From: CAYMJV01 sp964390545
Lineage (GTDB): Bacteria; Desulfobacterota; BSN033; UBA1163
Assembly: GCA_964390545.1 (NCBI GenBank)
Contig: CAYMJV010000018.1
Span: forward strand, 1 to 41,114
Reading direction: 5' to 3'
DNA: 41,114 bases
A program made the translations under genes and the position numbers. Position 1 is the first letter of the stretch, and each line of letters opens with the position of its first letter. The notes under the pieces were generated by a model. The model had not been told where the DNA came from, did no database searches, and saw nothing but the letters and a program-made list of their open reading frames with translations. This document shows, piece after piece, positions 22,726 through 31,076 of this stretch.

Positions 22726-23838
22726 TTATGCCGCCTGGTTAGGGGGTGGCGTTCCTGGTGGATTGGGCAGTGTCAATGGCCATCTGAGCCAGAAGGCATT
22801 GTGTGCAATCAAAGCTGGTCCAACAATACAGAGATTGAGATAGATGATAAGGATATTCACATCAGCGGGAAGTTTCGCAGCTGCTATGGCACTGGCAGCA
22901 GGGCCAAGGATCGCCCTTATGATGATAATCCATATGATAATGATGATAACCTGGATGATAAATGCCGAAATGGCTCTTTTAAAAAAGGTAAATTTTGTCA
23001 CTCCCCAAAACTGGAGATGCCAGGAATGGACCAGAGACCAGAAAATGAGGGAGGAGCCCACCGCAGCAAATGAGAAGCTTGGGCTGAGGCCAAGACCCAG
23101 GCTCCCTTTCCAGAAGATATACCCTAAAATGTGGGCAAGAATCGTCTGCCCAATGGCTGTGCCTGGTTGACCCCATTTGGCAAAGGGCCATCCTTGGGTA
23201 GTAAAGACAGGGCTGAAGACGAAGAACCAAGCAATAGACCAGACGAGGTATCCTGTCAGCCAGTCCACATTTAAGGGGCCTTTATGGTTTATTGGGGTGT
23301 CAGCAAGAGGTGTTCCACCAAGATTGGTTAAGAAATTCCAGATGAGAATAGAAACGACCATTACAATAATGAAACTGATGGCCATCATTCCCCAGGGATG
23401 GACTTTACCCTTAAAAGGCCATCCCCCCCAAACCACTCCGTAAAGGAGGGTAGCCCAGAACCCGATGACCCCAAACCAAAGATAGAGTGGGCCTATTGGC
23501 CATTTGGGATAGATGAATTTCATAAAGAGCAATACAACAAAGGTGAAGATGGCCCAGAGGATTGTCATCCCAATTCCTGCGACAAAACGGGATTTCGCAG
23601 GCGTCCAATTGCCGGCTGGAGGTGCCCATGGCCAGTTATCACCCAGTAGGACCAAGTGGCCGAGGGCGATGAGCATGATGAGTGTGGCAGGGATGATCTT
23701 CAAAACGATGGATGCTGGAGAGATGCCGTAGACGAATATGATAATCCCGATGATAGCGAAAATAATGAATTGAATGAGTCCTCCTAATCTTCCGGAGGGG
23801 CCGATACCGATTTTTTCCGGTGGTTTTTCATTTCCCAT
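22726..23838 (-). CDS. Trp-rich polytopic membrane protein of unknown function
   Basis: I do not recognise the family. The 370-aa protein has about ten hydrophobic segments (for example residues 20-38, 45-65, 88-108 and 120-140), many tryptophans, repeated WP/GWPF motifs (NWPWAPPAGNW, WGGWPFKGK, TQGWPFAKWGQPG) and a proline-rich C-terminus (LPNPPGTPPPNQAA). ATG 23838 lies behind a GGAGGG site. It is 124 bases downstream of the PPDK-N-like gene on the same strand, suggesting a link with aromatic-compound metabolism, such as substrate uptake; that is inference only. A 29-bp palindrome lies in the gap at 23856-23884. Confidence 0.7.
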   Translation of the reverse strand: MGNEKPPEKIGIGPSGRLGGLIQFIIFAIIGIIIFVYGISPASIVLKIIPATLIMLIALGHLVLLGDNWPWAPPAGNWTPAKSRFVAGIGMTILWAIFTFVVLLFMKFIYPKWPIGPLYLWFGVIGFWATLLYGVVWGGWPFKGKVHPWGMMAISFIIVMVVSILIWNFLTNLGGTPLADTPINHKGPLNVDWLTGYLVWSIAWFFVFSPVFTTQGWPFAKWGQPGTAIGQTILAHILGYIFWKGSLGLGLSPSFSFAAVGSSLIFWSLVHSWHLQFWGVTKFTFFKRAISAFIIQVIIIIIWIIIIRAILGPAASAIAAAKLPADVNILIIYLNLCIVGPALIAHNAFWLRWPLTLPNPPGTPPPNQAA

Positions 23839-23855
23839 AAATGTTCCCTCCTTCT

Positions 23856-23884
23856 ATGATGAGATGATTTAATCATCTCGTCAT
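23856..23884. repeat. Palindrome upstream of the Trp-rich membrane protein gene
   Basis: ATGATGAGATGATT and AATCATCTCGTCAT flank one T, giving a 14-bp stem with a single G-T type mismatch. No T-run follows on either strand, so it is more likely an operator or RNA element than a terminator. Confidence 0.5.
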
Positions 23885-23962
23885 TTCAAAATTGGTTTCT
23901 TCTTTTCCGCAAACGTTTATTACCAAGTGACCGACACGAGTTGTACTTCCCGACTCAGTGGC

Positions 23963-25030
23963 TCAGGACTGAATTTTTATACGTTGTAAAGCCTTCTCCA
24001 TCAGCAAGTCATAAGCGCTTTTCTTTCCAAGGACTGGCTCTTTTTTCTTCTGACTCCAGACGGTCTCAGGCCGGCTCTGTACCATGAAGATATTGAGGGG
24101 AAAAGGCCGATGTTTGTCAATGGCCCATTCGATGTCCTGAGGAGATCGATAATATTCCTCAATCTTTTTCGCATACCTTGCAAGTTCATGGATTTCTTGA
24201 TCCTCGATGCATTGTATCTCCTGCCTTTCACGAGGGACGTCAAGATGGCAGACCATGCCTTTCTCAGGATGGAAAATGCACTCAATCCATTTCTGGGAGA
24301 TCGTCCTTACGATCTCTTTGGTGACCTTGTCGACGACAAATTTATCCGGATTCACCTGTCCGGAGACGACTGGCTCTCCCAGTCCCCAACTCCCTTCAAT
24401 GATTACCTTCGAGGGATCTCCATTGACAGGGTTGAGGGTGAACATGACCCCTGCCGTTTTGGCATCCACAATCTTTTGGACCCCAACGCTGATCAATACC
24501 TTCTCGTGAGGAAATCCCATCTTCATTCGATAGGATATGGCTCGAGAAGTGAAGAGGCTCGACATGCATGACTTTGTCTTATCCAGGACTTCTTCACACC
24601 CTCTCACCCAAAGGAAGGTATCTTGCTGTCCAGCGAAACTCGCTCCAGGCAGATCCTCGGCGGTTGCGCTCGATCGGACTGCCACGGGGATATCTGGTAC
24701 CTCGCACACTTGAGCCAAGGCTTCATAGTTAGAGCATATGGCGTCCTCTATCCTCTTCGGCATGGATGTTGTTCTAATTAGTTCACGAATCGTCTTGCTA
24801 GCGTCGTCTAGGGAAGCGACGTCTTGAAGCCCAATCTGCGACAGGATCTTCTCGATTTTTTCCTTAATGTTACCATCAATCAAAAACTCATGATAAGCCT
24901 CTGTTGTGACTGAAAAACCGGGGGGGACCGGGATATCCGCTCTGATCAACTCCCCCAGGCTGGCATTCTTACCTCCGACCAGATTGAGAGCCTCCTTTCC
25001 CGCTTTTTGAAACCATAAGGTATAAGGCAT
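23963..25030 (-). CDS. Phenylphosphate synthase subunit 2-like protein (PPDK/PEP-synthase ATP-binding domain)
   Basis: The 355-aa protein is the stand-alone N-terminal ATP-grasp part of PEP synthase. It begins MPYTLWFQKAGKEALNLVGGKNASLGEL and continues with VAVRSSATAEDLPGASFAGQQDTFLWV, FTLNPVNGDPSKVIIEGSWGLGE and the PQDIEWAID motif. Phenylphosphate synthase of Thauera is split into just such a 40-kDa part and a 70-kDa part with the phospho-His domain, which together convert phenol and ATP to phenylphosphate. ATG 25030 is preferred because the longer frame from 25084 is encoded by a palindromic repeat. Other split dikinase-like enzymes with different substrates are possible. Confidence 0.8.
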   Translation of the reverse strand: MPYTLWFQKAGKEALNLVGGKNASLGELIRADIPVPPGFSVTTEAYHEFLIDGNIKEKIEKILSQIGLQDVASLDDASKTIRELIRTTSMPKRIEDAICSNYEALAQVCEVPDIPVAVRSSATAEDLPGASFAGQQDTFLWVRGCEEVLDKTKSCMSSLFTSRAISYRMKMGFPHEKVLISVGVQKIVDAKTAGVMFTLNPVNGDPSKVIIEGSWGLGEPVVSGQVNPDKFVVDKVTKEIVRTISQKWIECIFHPEKGMVCHLDVPRERQEIQCIEDQEIHELARYAKKIEEYYRSPQDIEWAIDKHRPFPLNIFMVQSRPETVWSQKKKEPVLGKKSAYDLLMEKALQRIKIQS

Positions 25031-25051
25031 ATAAACCCCATATGAATGAAG

Positions 25052-25131
25052 AAGGTTGGAGGTTAGAGGTTTAAGGTATAACATTTTCTGCTTCTCAGCA
25101 GTTGCCTCGAGCCTCCAACCTCAAACCTAAA
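25052..25131. repeat. Degenerate AGGTTTAAGG-type palindrome between the two synthase genes
   Basis: GAAGGTTGGAGGTTAGAGG at the left pairs with GCCTCCAACCTCAAACC and AAGCTTC at the right, around a small CTGCTTCTCAGCAG stem. The words match the repeats at 837-912 and 3140-3205. It lies between two same-strand genes whose products should work together. Confidence 0.6.
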
Positions 25132-25136
25132 GCTTC

Positions 25137-26984
25137 TTAGGCTCGTTTCAATATCTTTACAATCCCTGTGTTTCCGTCAACCTTTACGGTATCGCCTGTT
25201 TTGAGGACAGAAGTAGCAATTCCTGTACCGGTCACCGATGGGACTCCATATTCCCTGCATACAATAGCGGCATGGCAGGTCAGACCGCCGATGTCCGTGA
25301 CGGAGGCTTTGATTTTGGTGAAGATAGGAGCCCAGGCCGGATTGGTCGTCGGGCAAACCAGTATTTCACCCTGTTCAATCTTGGTGAGCTCCTCAAGAAA
25401 TTTAACAACCCTCACCTTTCCTTCGACGATCCCTGCGGATGAAGCAAATCCTTTCAGTTCGGTCACATCTTTTGGAACCACACCCATCCCTTTTAGCCAT
25501 TCTTGAACTTTCTCCGTTGTAATTCCCCATAACATCACCGTAAATGGTTCGGCAACCTCTTCAGGCGGGACGCCCAGAGCCGGTATCGGGTTCCACTTCC
25601 TGGCTGCCTCAAGTATCCTCTTCCGCTTCTCTGCCTTGTCCATATAGTACTTGCTTCTCAGCGGGATACCTTCACCCAGGGCCCATGCGATTACCAGCTC
25701 TTCTATCAGCTCGGGCACTTCAAACCTGTTAAACATAAATATATCATCTGTTTCTTTCAACATCCCCCGTTGAACGAAGAGTTTGCCGATGTCCCTTATC
25801 TTCTGCCACCATATGGTATGCAACCAGTGCTCCACCCAGAAAAGGTGGTCTTCAGCAAACTTGTATATTCCCCTGACCGTCTTAAAGGCATCCTCGAACG
25901 ATTTCTTATCTTCGTCAGACTTAATCAGTTTTCTGTACTCGGCGACAATCTCGTCTCTTTTTCGACTTATCTCTTCGAGTGACCGCTCTATCTTCTCCCC
26001 CTTGCCCAGCCTCTCGACGTAGCTCTTCATATAGCTGAACGGGATGTCCAGCTTAGTAAGCCAGCTCCCCTCGTAATAGAACCATCCACTTCCGCATGAT
26101 ATATAAAACCACGGGTTTTTGACCTTTTCCATATCAGCAAGCCATTTTTTCCCCTCCTCTGTCTTTCTGAGTTCCGCTATCTTTTGTTCAGTAGATGCAT
26201 CACTTTTGATGATGTTGGCTACTTTTGGAGATGAAACTGCCAGCCTAGACAGCCGGCAGAGCTCCGCCTCAGGGCGAAACATGGATACATCAGCACCAGA
26301 CACCATCATGCCGATAGCACTCTCGCTTATCCCCGGGAACAGCTTCCTGGCTACGTCAGCAAACATCAGGTAGGCCAGATAGGTCAGGTTCAACATCTCG
26401 AAGTGATACTGCCAGCCCTTAAACATTTGATTCACCAGCATGTTGAAAGCTTCGATTAGCTCGTAGGAGGCGTAATAGCCTTGTGGAGCTGGCAAAACCA
26501 GTTCTTCAGGAACGTACTTGGGCAATTCTTCAGGTATTTTTACATCTGCCATTTGCCGGCCCAGTGCCTGAAACTTATTAAGCCATTTCTCCCACAGCTC
26601 ATCATAGTGCTCAAATATGTAGAAGGCCCGCTTCCCAAACAGCTTAGCCTTCTCTTCAATAATCTCCGGCGGCGGTGGCTCCACAGGAGCGATAAACATG
26701 TAACAACCGACCATTCTCTGGGCGATGCCTTGCGCCGGGGGTATACAAAATACCCGGGTAGTGTACTGGGCGAGAGAAATCTGCCACGCCTCATGGAATA
26801 TCAGGTCAAGAGGAGGCATAGGTTCCGGGTCATGTATCTTGTCTTGATACCAGAAATGTCTGTTTTCCCATTCCCCCCTTTCCTTGGAGAAGAGATAGTG
26901 TGACGGATACATCTCCTCCCAACCTTCCAATTCTTTTGGATACTGCACCTCCATCGGCATTGGAAAACCTTTTTTCTGCGCCAT
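25137..26984 (-). CDS. Phenylphosphate synthase subunit 1-like protein (phospho-His swivelling domain)
   Basis: The product is about 615 aa (70 kDa), the size of the large subunit of phenylphosphate synthase. Its C-terminus has the PEP-utiliser mobile domain: VCPTTNPAWAPIFTKIKA, then GGLTCHAAIVCREYGVPSVTGTG with the phospho-accepting His (about residue 571), ending KVDGNTGIVKILKRA. The N-terminal 450 residues are specific to this subgroup and contain many aromatic residues (HYLFSKERGEWENRHFWYQD), plausible for an aromatic substrate. ATG 26984 follows AAAGGAGG; an upstream ATG at 27005 is weaker. With the next gene it would phosphorylate phenol or a related compound. Confidence 0.78.
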   Translation of the reverse strand: MAQKKGFPMPMEVQYPKELEGWEEMYPSHYLFSKERGEWENRHFWYQDKIHDPEPMPPLDLIFHEAWQISLAQYTTRVFCIPPAQGIAQRMVGCYMFIAPVEPPPPEIIEEKAKLFGKRAFYIFEHYDELWEKWLNKFQALGRQMADVKIPEELPKYVPEELVLPAPQGYYASYELIEAFNMLVNQMFKGWQYHFEMLNLTYLAYLMFADVARKLFPGISESAIGMMVSGADVSMFRPEAELCRLSRLAVSSPKVANIIKSDASTEQKIAELRKTEEGKKWLADMEKVKNPWFYISCGSGWFYYEGSWLTKLDIPFSYMKSYVERLGKGEKIERSLEEISRKRDEIVAEYRKLIKSDEDKKSFEDAFKTVRGIYKFAEDHLFWVEHWLHTIWWQKIRDIGKLFVQRGMLKETDDIFMFNRFEVPELIEELVIAWALGEGIPLRSKYYMDKAEKRKRILEAARKWNPIPALGVPPEEVAEPFTVMLWGITTEKVQEWLKGMGVVPKDVTELKGFASSAGIVEGKVRVVKFLEELTKIEQGEILVCPTTNPAWAPIFTKIKASVTDIGGLTCHAAIVCREYGVPSVTGTGIATSVLKTGDTVKVDGNTGIVKILKRA

Positions 26985-27005
26985 CTTAAACTTCCCTCCT
27001 TTCAT

Positions 27006-27327
27006 TTCCCCCTTGAGGTTTAAGATATTAATAAAAAATCCTCTTTAAAAATAAAGACTTACCCTTTCACCTCCTTTTCGACTTGATTTGTGAAATAGAA
27101 ATTCAAGGGACTTCTCCCTTGAAAACAAAGGCATCTTTCTTTGAAATTTTTTAAATTAAATTGTTGGAAGGACAGGGCTATACGTTTAAATCTTCTTTGC
27201 TAATTACCTCTTTCAGGTGCATGTTGTCAATACAAATTTTCTTACAAATTTTCTTATGGCCCTATAACGAGAAGTCATATTTCAGATAGGCTTCCGGCAG
27301 GCTTCCAAACCAAGGGAAAATCATGTC
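27006..27327 (-). promoter_or_regulatory. 322-base regulatory gap: candidate promoter and repeats upstream of the synthase operon
   Basis: There are no genes in this AT-rich gap. On the minus strand TTGACA (27225-27230), a 16-base spacer and GGTAAT (27203-27208) form a possible promoter. Directly upstream of the -35 box the unit TACAAATTTTCT occurs twice in perfect tandem (27231-27254), a likely protein-binding site. Within the leader, TTCAAGGGA-4 nt-TCCCTTGAA (27102-27123) is a perfect hairpin without a T-run. A CCGGCAGG-containing scrap occurs near 27293. Confidence 0.5.
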
Positions 27328-28248
27328 CTAATTCCTTATCAAACCCTTTTCTTTACTCTCCATGTAGCGGACAAACGCCCTGACTCCCGGGTTTGAACGT
27401 TCTTCTCTCAGACAGAGAATAGCCACCTCCAGATGAAGGTCTTCCGCCAGGGGAACAGTTTTAATCATCCCTCTTCTCTCTTCATCTTCCCCTATTCGCT
27501 TCACAATGACCGAAACGCCCCTCCCTTCGGAGACCCACTGTTTGATGAATTCGGAACTCCCTGCCTCGATCAGTAACGCTGGTTGAATCTTTAGGTTCTT
27601 AAAGGCCTGGAGCACGATCTTTCGAGTCGTTGAGCCTTTAGCCCGGATGATGAAGGGATATTTTCCAAGTTCCTTAAGGGAAATTTCATCCCTTTGAGCC
27701 AGAGGATGGTTAGGGGAGACGATGAGGACGAGGTCTTCCTCTAAGAAAGGAATCGATTCAAATTTAGAGGATATCTTTGTCATTCCAATTAAAGCCACAT
27801 CATTTCGATAAGTGAGGAGACTTCTTTCAATCTCCTCCGAACTCCCTACATCCAAAGCGATCTTCATCGAGGGGGAGAAGGCCTGAAATCCCGAAAGGAT
27901 CCTTGGCATGAGGCATTTCGAATAGGATTCCGTCGTTCCTATTCTCAATAATCCATATTGGTCCTTTTGGAGATTTCCTAAGCGATTCTCCAGCTCCATG
28001 AGATGAGAAGAGATTTTATGAGTATATCTGAATAGGGTCTTTCCGGCCTCGGTCAGGGAGAACCCGCCCCTTCCCCTTTGAATCAAGCCCATCCCCACCT
28101 TCAGCTCCAGGTCTTTGATGTGTTTGGTGACAGCAGGCTGAGAGATGAACAATCCTTCAGCCGCCTTTGAGAAACTCTTGTGCTTCGCCACCTCATGGAA
28201 GACAAGGAGGGAATTTAAGGAAGATCGGAGGAGTTTTCTCTTTCTCAT
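27328..28248 (-). CDS. LysR-family transcriptional regulator
   Basis: The 306-aa protein has the N-terminal winged helix-turn-helix (SLLVFHEVAKHKSFSKAAEGL and SQPAVTKHIKDLEL, about residues 13-49) followed by a periplasmic-binding-like effector domain (YGLLRIGTTESYSK, NDVALIGMT, LVLIVSPNHPLA). It is divergent from the UPF0261-ubiD-ubiX operon, whose promoter carries a good LysR box, so it is probably the activator of that operon. An aromatic ligand is plausible but inferred. Confidence 0.92.
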   Translation of the reverse strand: MRKRKLLRSSLNSLLVFHEVAKHKSFSKAAEGLFISQPAVTKHIKDLELKVGMGLIQRGRGGFSLTEAGKTLFRYTHKISSHLMELENRLGNLQKDQYGLLRIGTTESYSKCLMPRILSGFQAFSPSMKIALDVGSSEEIERSLLTYRNDVALIGMTKISSKFESIPFLEEDLVLIVSPNHPLAQRDEISLKELGKYPFIIRAKGSTTRKIVLQAFKNLKIQPALLIEAGSSEFIKQWVSEGRGVSVIVKRIGEDEERRGMIKTVPLAEDLHLEVAILCLREERSNPGVRAFVRYMESKEKGLIRN

Positions 28249-28259
28249 CGGCGGCCATT

Positions 28260-28324
28260 ATAACTTAAAGTTATTCAAATATAAATAGAAATGAGTTGAC
28301 AAGCTTCCCCTTTCAAAAGATAAT
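28260..28324 (+). promoter_or_regulatory. LysR box and consensus promoter of the UPF0261-ubiD-ubiX operon
   Basis: ATAACTT-A-AAGTTAT (28260-28274) is a perfect 15-bp palindrome fitting T-N11-A. The promoter TTGACA (28296-28301), 17 bases, GATAAT (28319-28324) follows. With transcription starting near 28331 the palindrome is centred at about -64, the standard recognition site position for LysR-type activators. The box also lies just before the divergent lysR gene, allowing autoregulation. Confidence 0.75.
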
Positions 28325-28348
28325 TTCAACTGCCCGGGGTGGAAAAGG

Positions 28349-29578
28349 ATGAAGAAGCATCTCCTCGTCATTAGCACGTTGGATACGAAGGGAAGAGAAA
28401 CCGTTTATGTAAAGGAATGCATCCAGAAGCTCGGAATCCACCCTGTATTGATGGATGTCGGCCTCCTTGAAAAACCTTTTGTTCCGCCAGATATCTCACG
28501 GGAGGAAGTGGCGAGGGCCGCAGGATACGATCTCGATCCGCTCATCAGGAAGGGCGACCGATCCGGCGCGGTGAAGGTGGTTCAGGAAGGCGGCGCCATC
28601 CTCGCCCGGCGTCTCTTGCGGGAGGGGAAGCTTGACGGGGTATTTGGACTGGGAGGCGGTACGGGAACATCCATCGCAACCTTTATCATGCGTTCCCTTC
28701 CCTTCGGGCTCCCCAAAATGGTCGTTTCGACGGTGGCCTCGAGAAATATTCGGGAGTACATCGAGATAAAAGATATTGTTATGTTCCATTCCGTAGCCGA
28801 TCTTCTGGGTTCCAACGCATTCTTGCGTCTCATCCTCGGTCAGGCCTGTCATGCCATCTGTGGAATGATCGAAGAAGGCTCCACCCTTCAGAAAGAAAAG
28901 CCCATGGTGGCGATCACCGCCTATGGGATCAACTCCGCCTGTGCCCTTTTTGCGGAACCCCATCTTCAGAAGAGGGGATACGAAATGATTGCATTCCATG
29001 CAAATGGATGCGGCGGGATGGCCATGGAGGAATTTATCAGCGAGGGTCTGGTGGCCGGAGTGCTCGACCTGACGCCTCATGAGTTCGCGGATGAGATGTT
29101 CGGCGGGTACTGTAAGGGGATCGGACCGACGCGATTGGAAACTGCGGGCAGGATGGGGATCCCTCTCGTCCTTGCACCTGGAGGGCTGGATAACGCTGTC
29201 TTCAGCCCTTTCTATCCGATGCCGGACCAATTGAAGGGAAGAAGGAGGCATGGGCATGATGTCCGCTTCTGCGTGCGCATGGGTCCGGAGGAGATGAAAG
29301 AATTCGCCAGAATCATCGCGGAGAAGTTGAACCGATCCTCAGGACCTGTCCATGTCCTCGCCCCGAAGAGGGGTTGGTCTGAAGCCGATAAACCGGGGAT
29401 GGAATTTTTTGATCCCGAGGTAGACCAGGTTTTTGTTGACCATCTGAAGGCGATCCTCAACCCCCGAATCCCTGTGGAGGAGATGGATGTCCATATCAGC
29501 GAGCCTGCCTTTGCCGCGAGGGCGGTTGAAATCATAGACTCGATGATTAGGCAAAACCCAATTCGCCCTCATCCATGA
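28349..29578 (+). CDS. Tm-1-like ATP-binding / UPF0261 protein
   Basis: The 409-aa product begins KKHLLVISTLDTKGRETVYVKECI and has the glycine-rich GVFGLGGGTGTSIATFIMRSLPFGLPKMVVSTVAS region and FHANGCGGMAMEE, which define the UPF0261/Tm-1-like family. The tomato Tm-1 relative binds ATP and a viral helicase; the bacterial function is unknown. It is the first gene of the LysR-linked operon, followed by ubiD after 66 bases, so a role in aromatic acid metabolism is suggested by context only. It is usually paired with a PEP-hydrolase-like gene, which is absent here. Confidence 0.85.
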   Translation: MKKHLLVISTLDTKGRETVYVKECIQKLGIHPVLMDVGLLEKPFVPPDISREEVARAAGYDLDPLIRKGDRSGAVKVVQEGGAILARRLLREGKLDGVFGLGGGTGTSIATFIMRSLPFGLPKMVVSTVASRNIREYIEIKDIVMFHSVADLLGSNAFLRLILGQACHAICGMIEEGSTLQKEKPMVAITAYGINSACALFAEPHLQKRGYEMIAFHANGCGGMAMEEFISEGLVAGVLDLTPHEFADEMFGGYCKGIGPTRLETAGRMGIPLVLAPGGLDNAVFSPFYPMPDQLKGRRRHGHDVRFCVRMGPEEMKEFARIIAEKLNRSSGPVHVLAPKRGWSEADKPGMEFFDPEVDQVFVDHLKAILNPRIPVEEMDVHISEPAFAARAVEIIDSMIRQNPIRPHP

Positions 29579-29644
29579 GAGAACGCCATTGAATGTGCTG
29601 TCGACCTTAGAGATTAGAAATCATCATAAAGAGAGGAGGTTTTT

Positions 29645-31060
29645 ATGGATCTGAGAGAATTCATGCAAAAGTGTGAAGCAGAAGGAGATTTAAAAAGGAT
29701 AAAGACGGAGGTCGATTGGAACCTTGAGCTTTCCCATATCGCAAAATTGAATGAGGAGAAGAAAGGGCCTGCCCTGCTCTTTGAAAAGGTAAAAGGTTAC
29801 CAGATCCCCCTATTGGCCAGTGCTTTTACCTCTCCAAAACGTCTGGCCATCGCTCTTGAAATGCCTTTAAACTTCTCCATGTGCGACATGGCAAAGAGGT
29901 GGATGGAGTTGACCACGAAAAAGCTGATCCCGCCGGTGGAGGTGAAAACTGGACCTGTTTTGGAAAATGTGATTCAGGGCAAGGAGGTCAACCTTTTCAA
30001 CTTCCCGGTCCCGAAATTCTATCCAATGGACGGGGGCCGCTTCATCGGAACGGCGTCCTTCATCATCACCAAGGATCTGGACACCGATTGGATCAATTTG
30101 GGAACTTATCGAATGCAGATTTTAGATGAAAAGACGACTGGAGTCCAAATCATCAAGGGAAAGCATGCAGACTTCATGCTCAAGAAATATCAGAAGGTGA
30201 AGAAGACCATGCCCGCTGCCGCGGTCATCGGATGCGATCCTCTCCTCTTCCTGGCGGGGAGCACTCTGGTTTCTGCCAGTGTGTGCGAATATGATATTGT
30301 GGGAGCATTGAGAGGAGCTCCTTGCGAGGTGATCAAAAGCGATCTCACGGGCTTACCCCTGCCTGCGACTGCTGAGCTGATCTTGGAAGGAGAGATTGAA
30401 ACCGATCCGTCCAAATTTCAGGAGGAGGGCCCCTTTGGAGAATATACCGGATACTATTCCGGAAAGACAGGAGAGGAATGGCCAAAACCCGTCTTTTACG
30501 TAAAACGAATTCTCCATCGGAAGAATCCTACCTTTTGGGCTACCTCTGTTGGCAAACCTGTGACCGATACCCACATGATTCAATCGTTGAACCGTACGGC
30601 TACTCTCTGGACAGACCTTGAGAATATGAAAGTTCCGGGAGTCCAATCGGTTTATATCCCGCCTGAAATGGGGGGGCGATTCTGGGGCATTGTGTCGGTC
30701 AGGCAGATGTACCCCGGTCACTCGATGCAAGTAGGAACAGCCGTCATTTCCACGACCACCGGGCACTATGGGATGAAGGGGGTCATTGTTGTGGATGACG
30801 ACATCCGAGCAGATGATATCGATCGTATTCTGTGGGCATTAGCCATGCGCTACGATCCTTATCGAAGTACTCAGATCATCAAAAGGGGACGCTCCACTCC
30901 TCTCGATCCGGCCCTTCCCATCGAGGCAAGGGAAATCGTCTCCCGAATCATCATGGATGCTTGCATCCCCTATGAATGGGAAAGAAAACCTACTGAAATC
31001 AAGCTGGACGAGGAAATGGTTAAGAAAGTCCAAAGCCGGTGGAAGGAGTATGGACTGTAA
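29645..31060 (+). CDS. UbiD-family prenylated-FMN-dependent (de)carboxylase
   Basis: The 471-aa protein has the UbiD pattern: an N-terminal LREFMQKCEAEGDLKRI domain, PVPKFYPMDGGRFIGTASFIITKD, DPLLFLAGSTLVSAS, and EGPFGEYTGYYSG near the middle, with a C-terminal RIIMDACIPYEW segment. UbiD enzymes add or remove CO2 on aromatic or unsaturated acids using prenylated FMN. UbiX and an LpdD-like gene follow, giving a self-contained cofactor set. With phenylphosphate-synthase-like genes nearby, phenylphosphate carboxylation to 4-hydroxybenzoate is the favoured but unproven activity. GAGAGGAGG precedes ATG 29645. Confidence 0.92.
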   Translation: MDLREFMQKCEAEGDLKRIKTEVDWNLELSHIAKLNEEKKGPALLFEKVKGYQIPLLASAFTSPKRLAIALEMPLNFSMCDMAKRWMELTTKKLIPPVEVKTGPVLENVIQGKEVNLFNFPVPKFYPMDGGRFIGTASFIITKDLDTDWINLGTYRMQILDEKTTGVQIIKGKHADFMLKKYQKVKKTMPAAAVIGCDPLLFLAGSTLVSASVCEYDIVGALRGAPCEVIKSDLTGLPLPATAELILEGEIETDPSKFQEEGPFGEYTGYYSGKTGEEWPKPVFYVKRILHRKNPTFWATSVGKPVTDTHMIQSLNRTATLWTDLENMKVPGVQSVYIPPEMGGRFWGIVSVRQMYPGHSMQVGTAVISTTTGHYGMKGVIVVDDDIRADDIDRILWALAMRYDPYRSTQIIKRGRSTPLDPALPIEAREIVSRIIMDACIPYEWERKPTEIKLDEEMVKKVQSRWKEYGL

Positions 31061-31076
31061 ACAGAAGGAGTAAGAG

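Noticed and set aside
25031..25084. 18-residue N-terminal extension of the phenylphosphate synthase subunit 2-like protein
   Set aside because: It is encoded by the AGGTTTAAGG-type palindrome, is not conserved in the ATP-grasp family, and the ATG at 25030 begins the conserved MPYTLWFQKAGKEA segment.
23963..26984. A single PEP synthase gene broken by a frameshift
   Set aside because: The domain order on the transcript is reversed (His domain first, ATP-grasp second), each part has its own start, and both match the sizes of known separate subunits, so this is not a pseudogene.
27102..27123. Terminator at the TTCAAGGGA/TCCCTTGAA hairpin
   Set aside because: There is no T-run on either strand; it may be a leader structure or operator instead.
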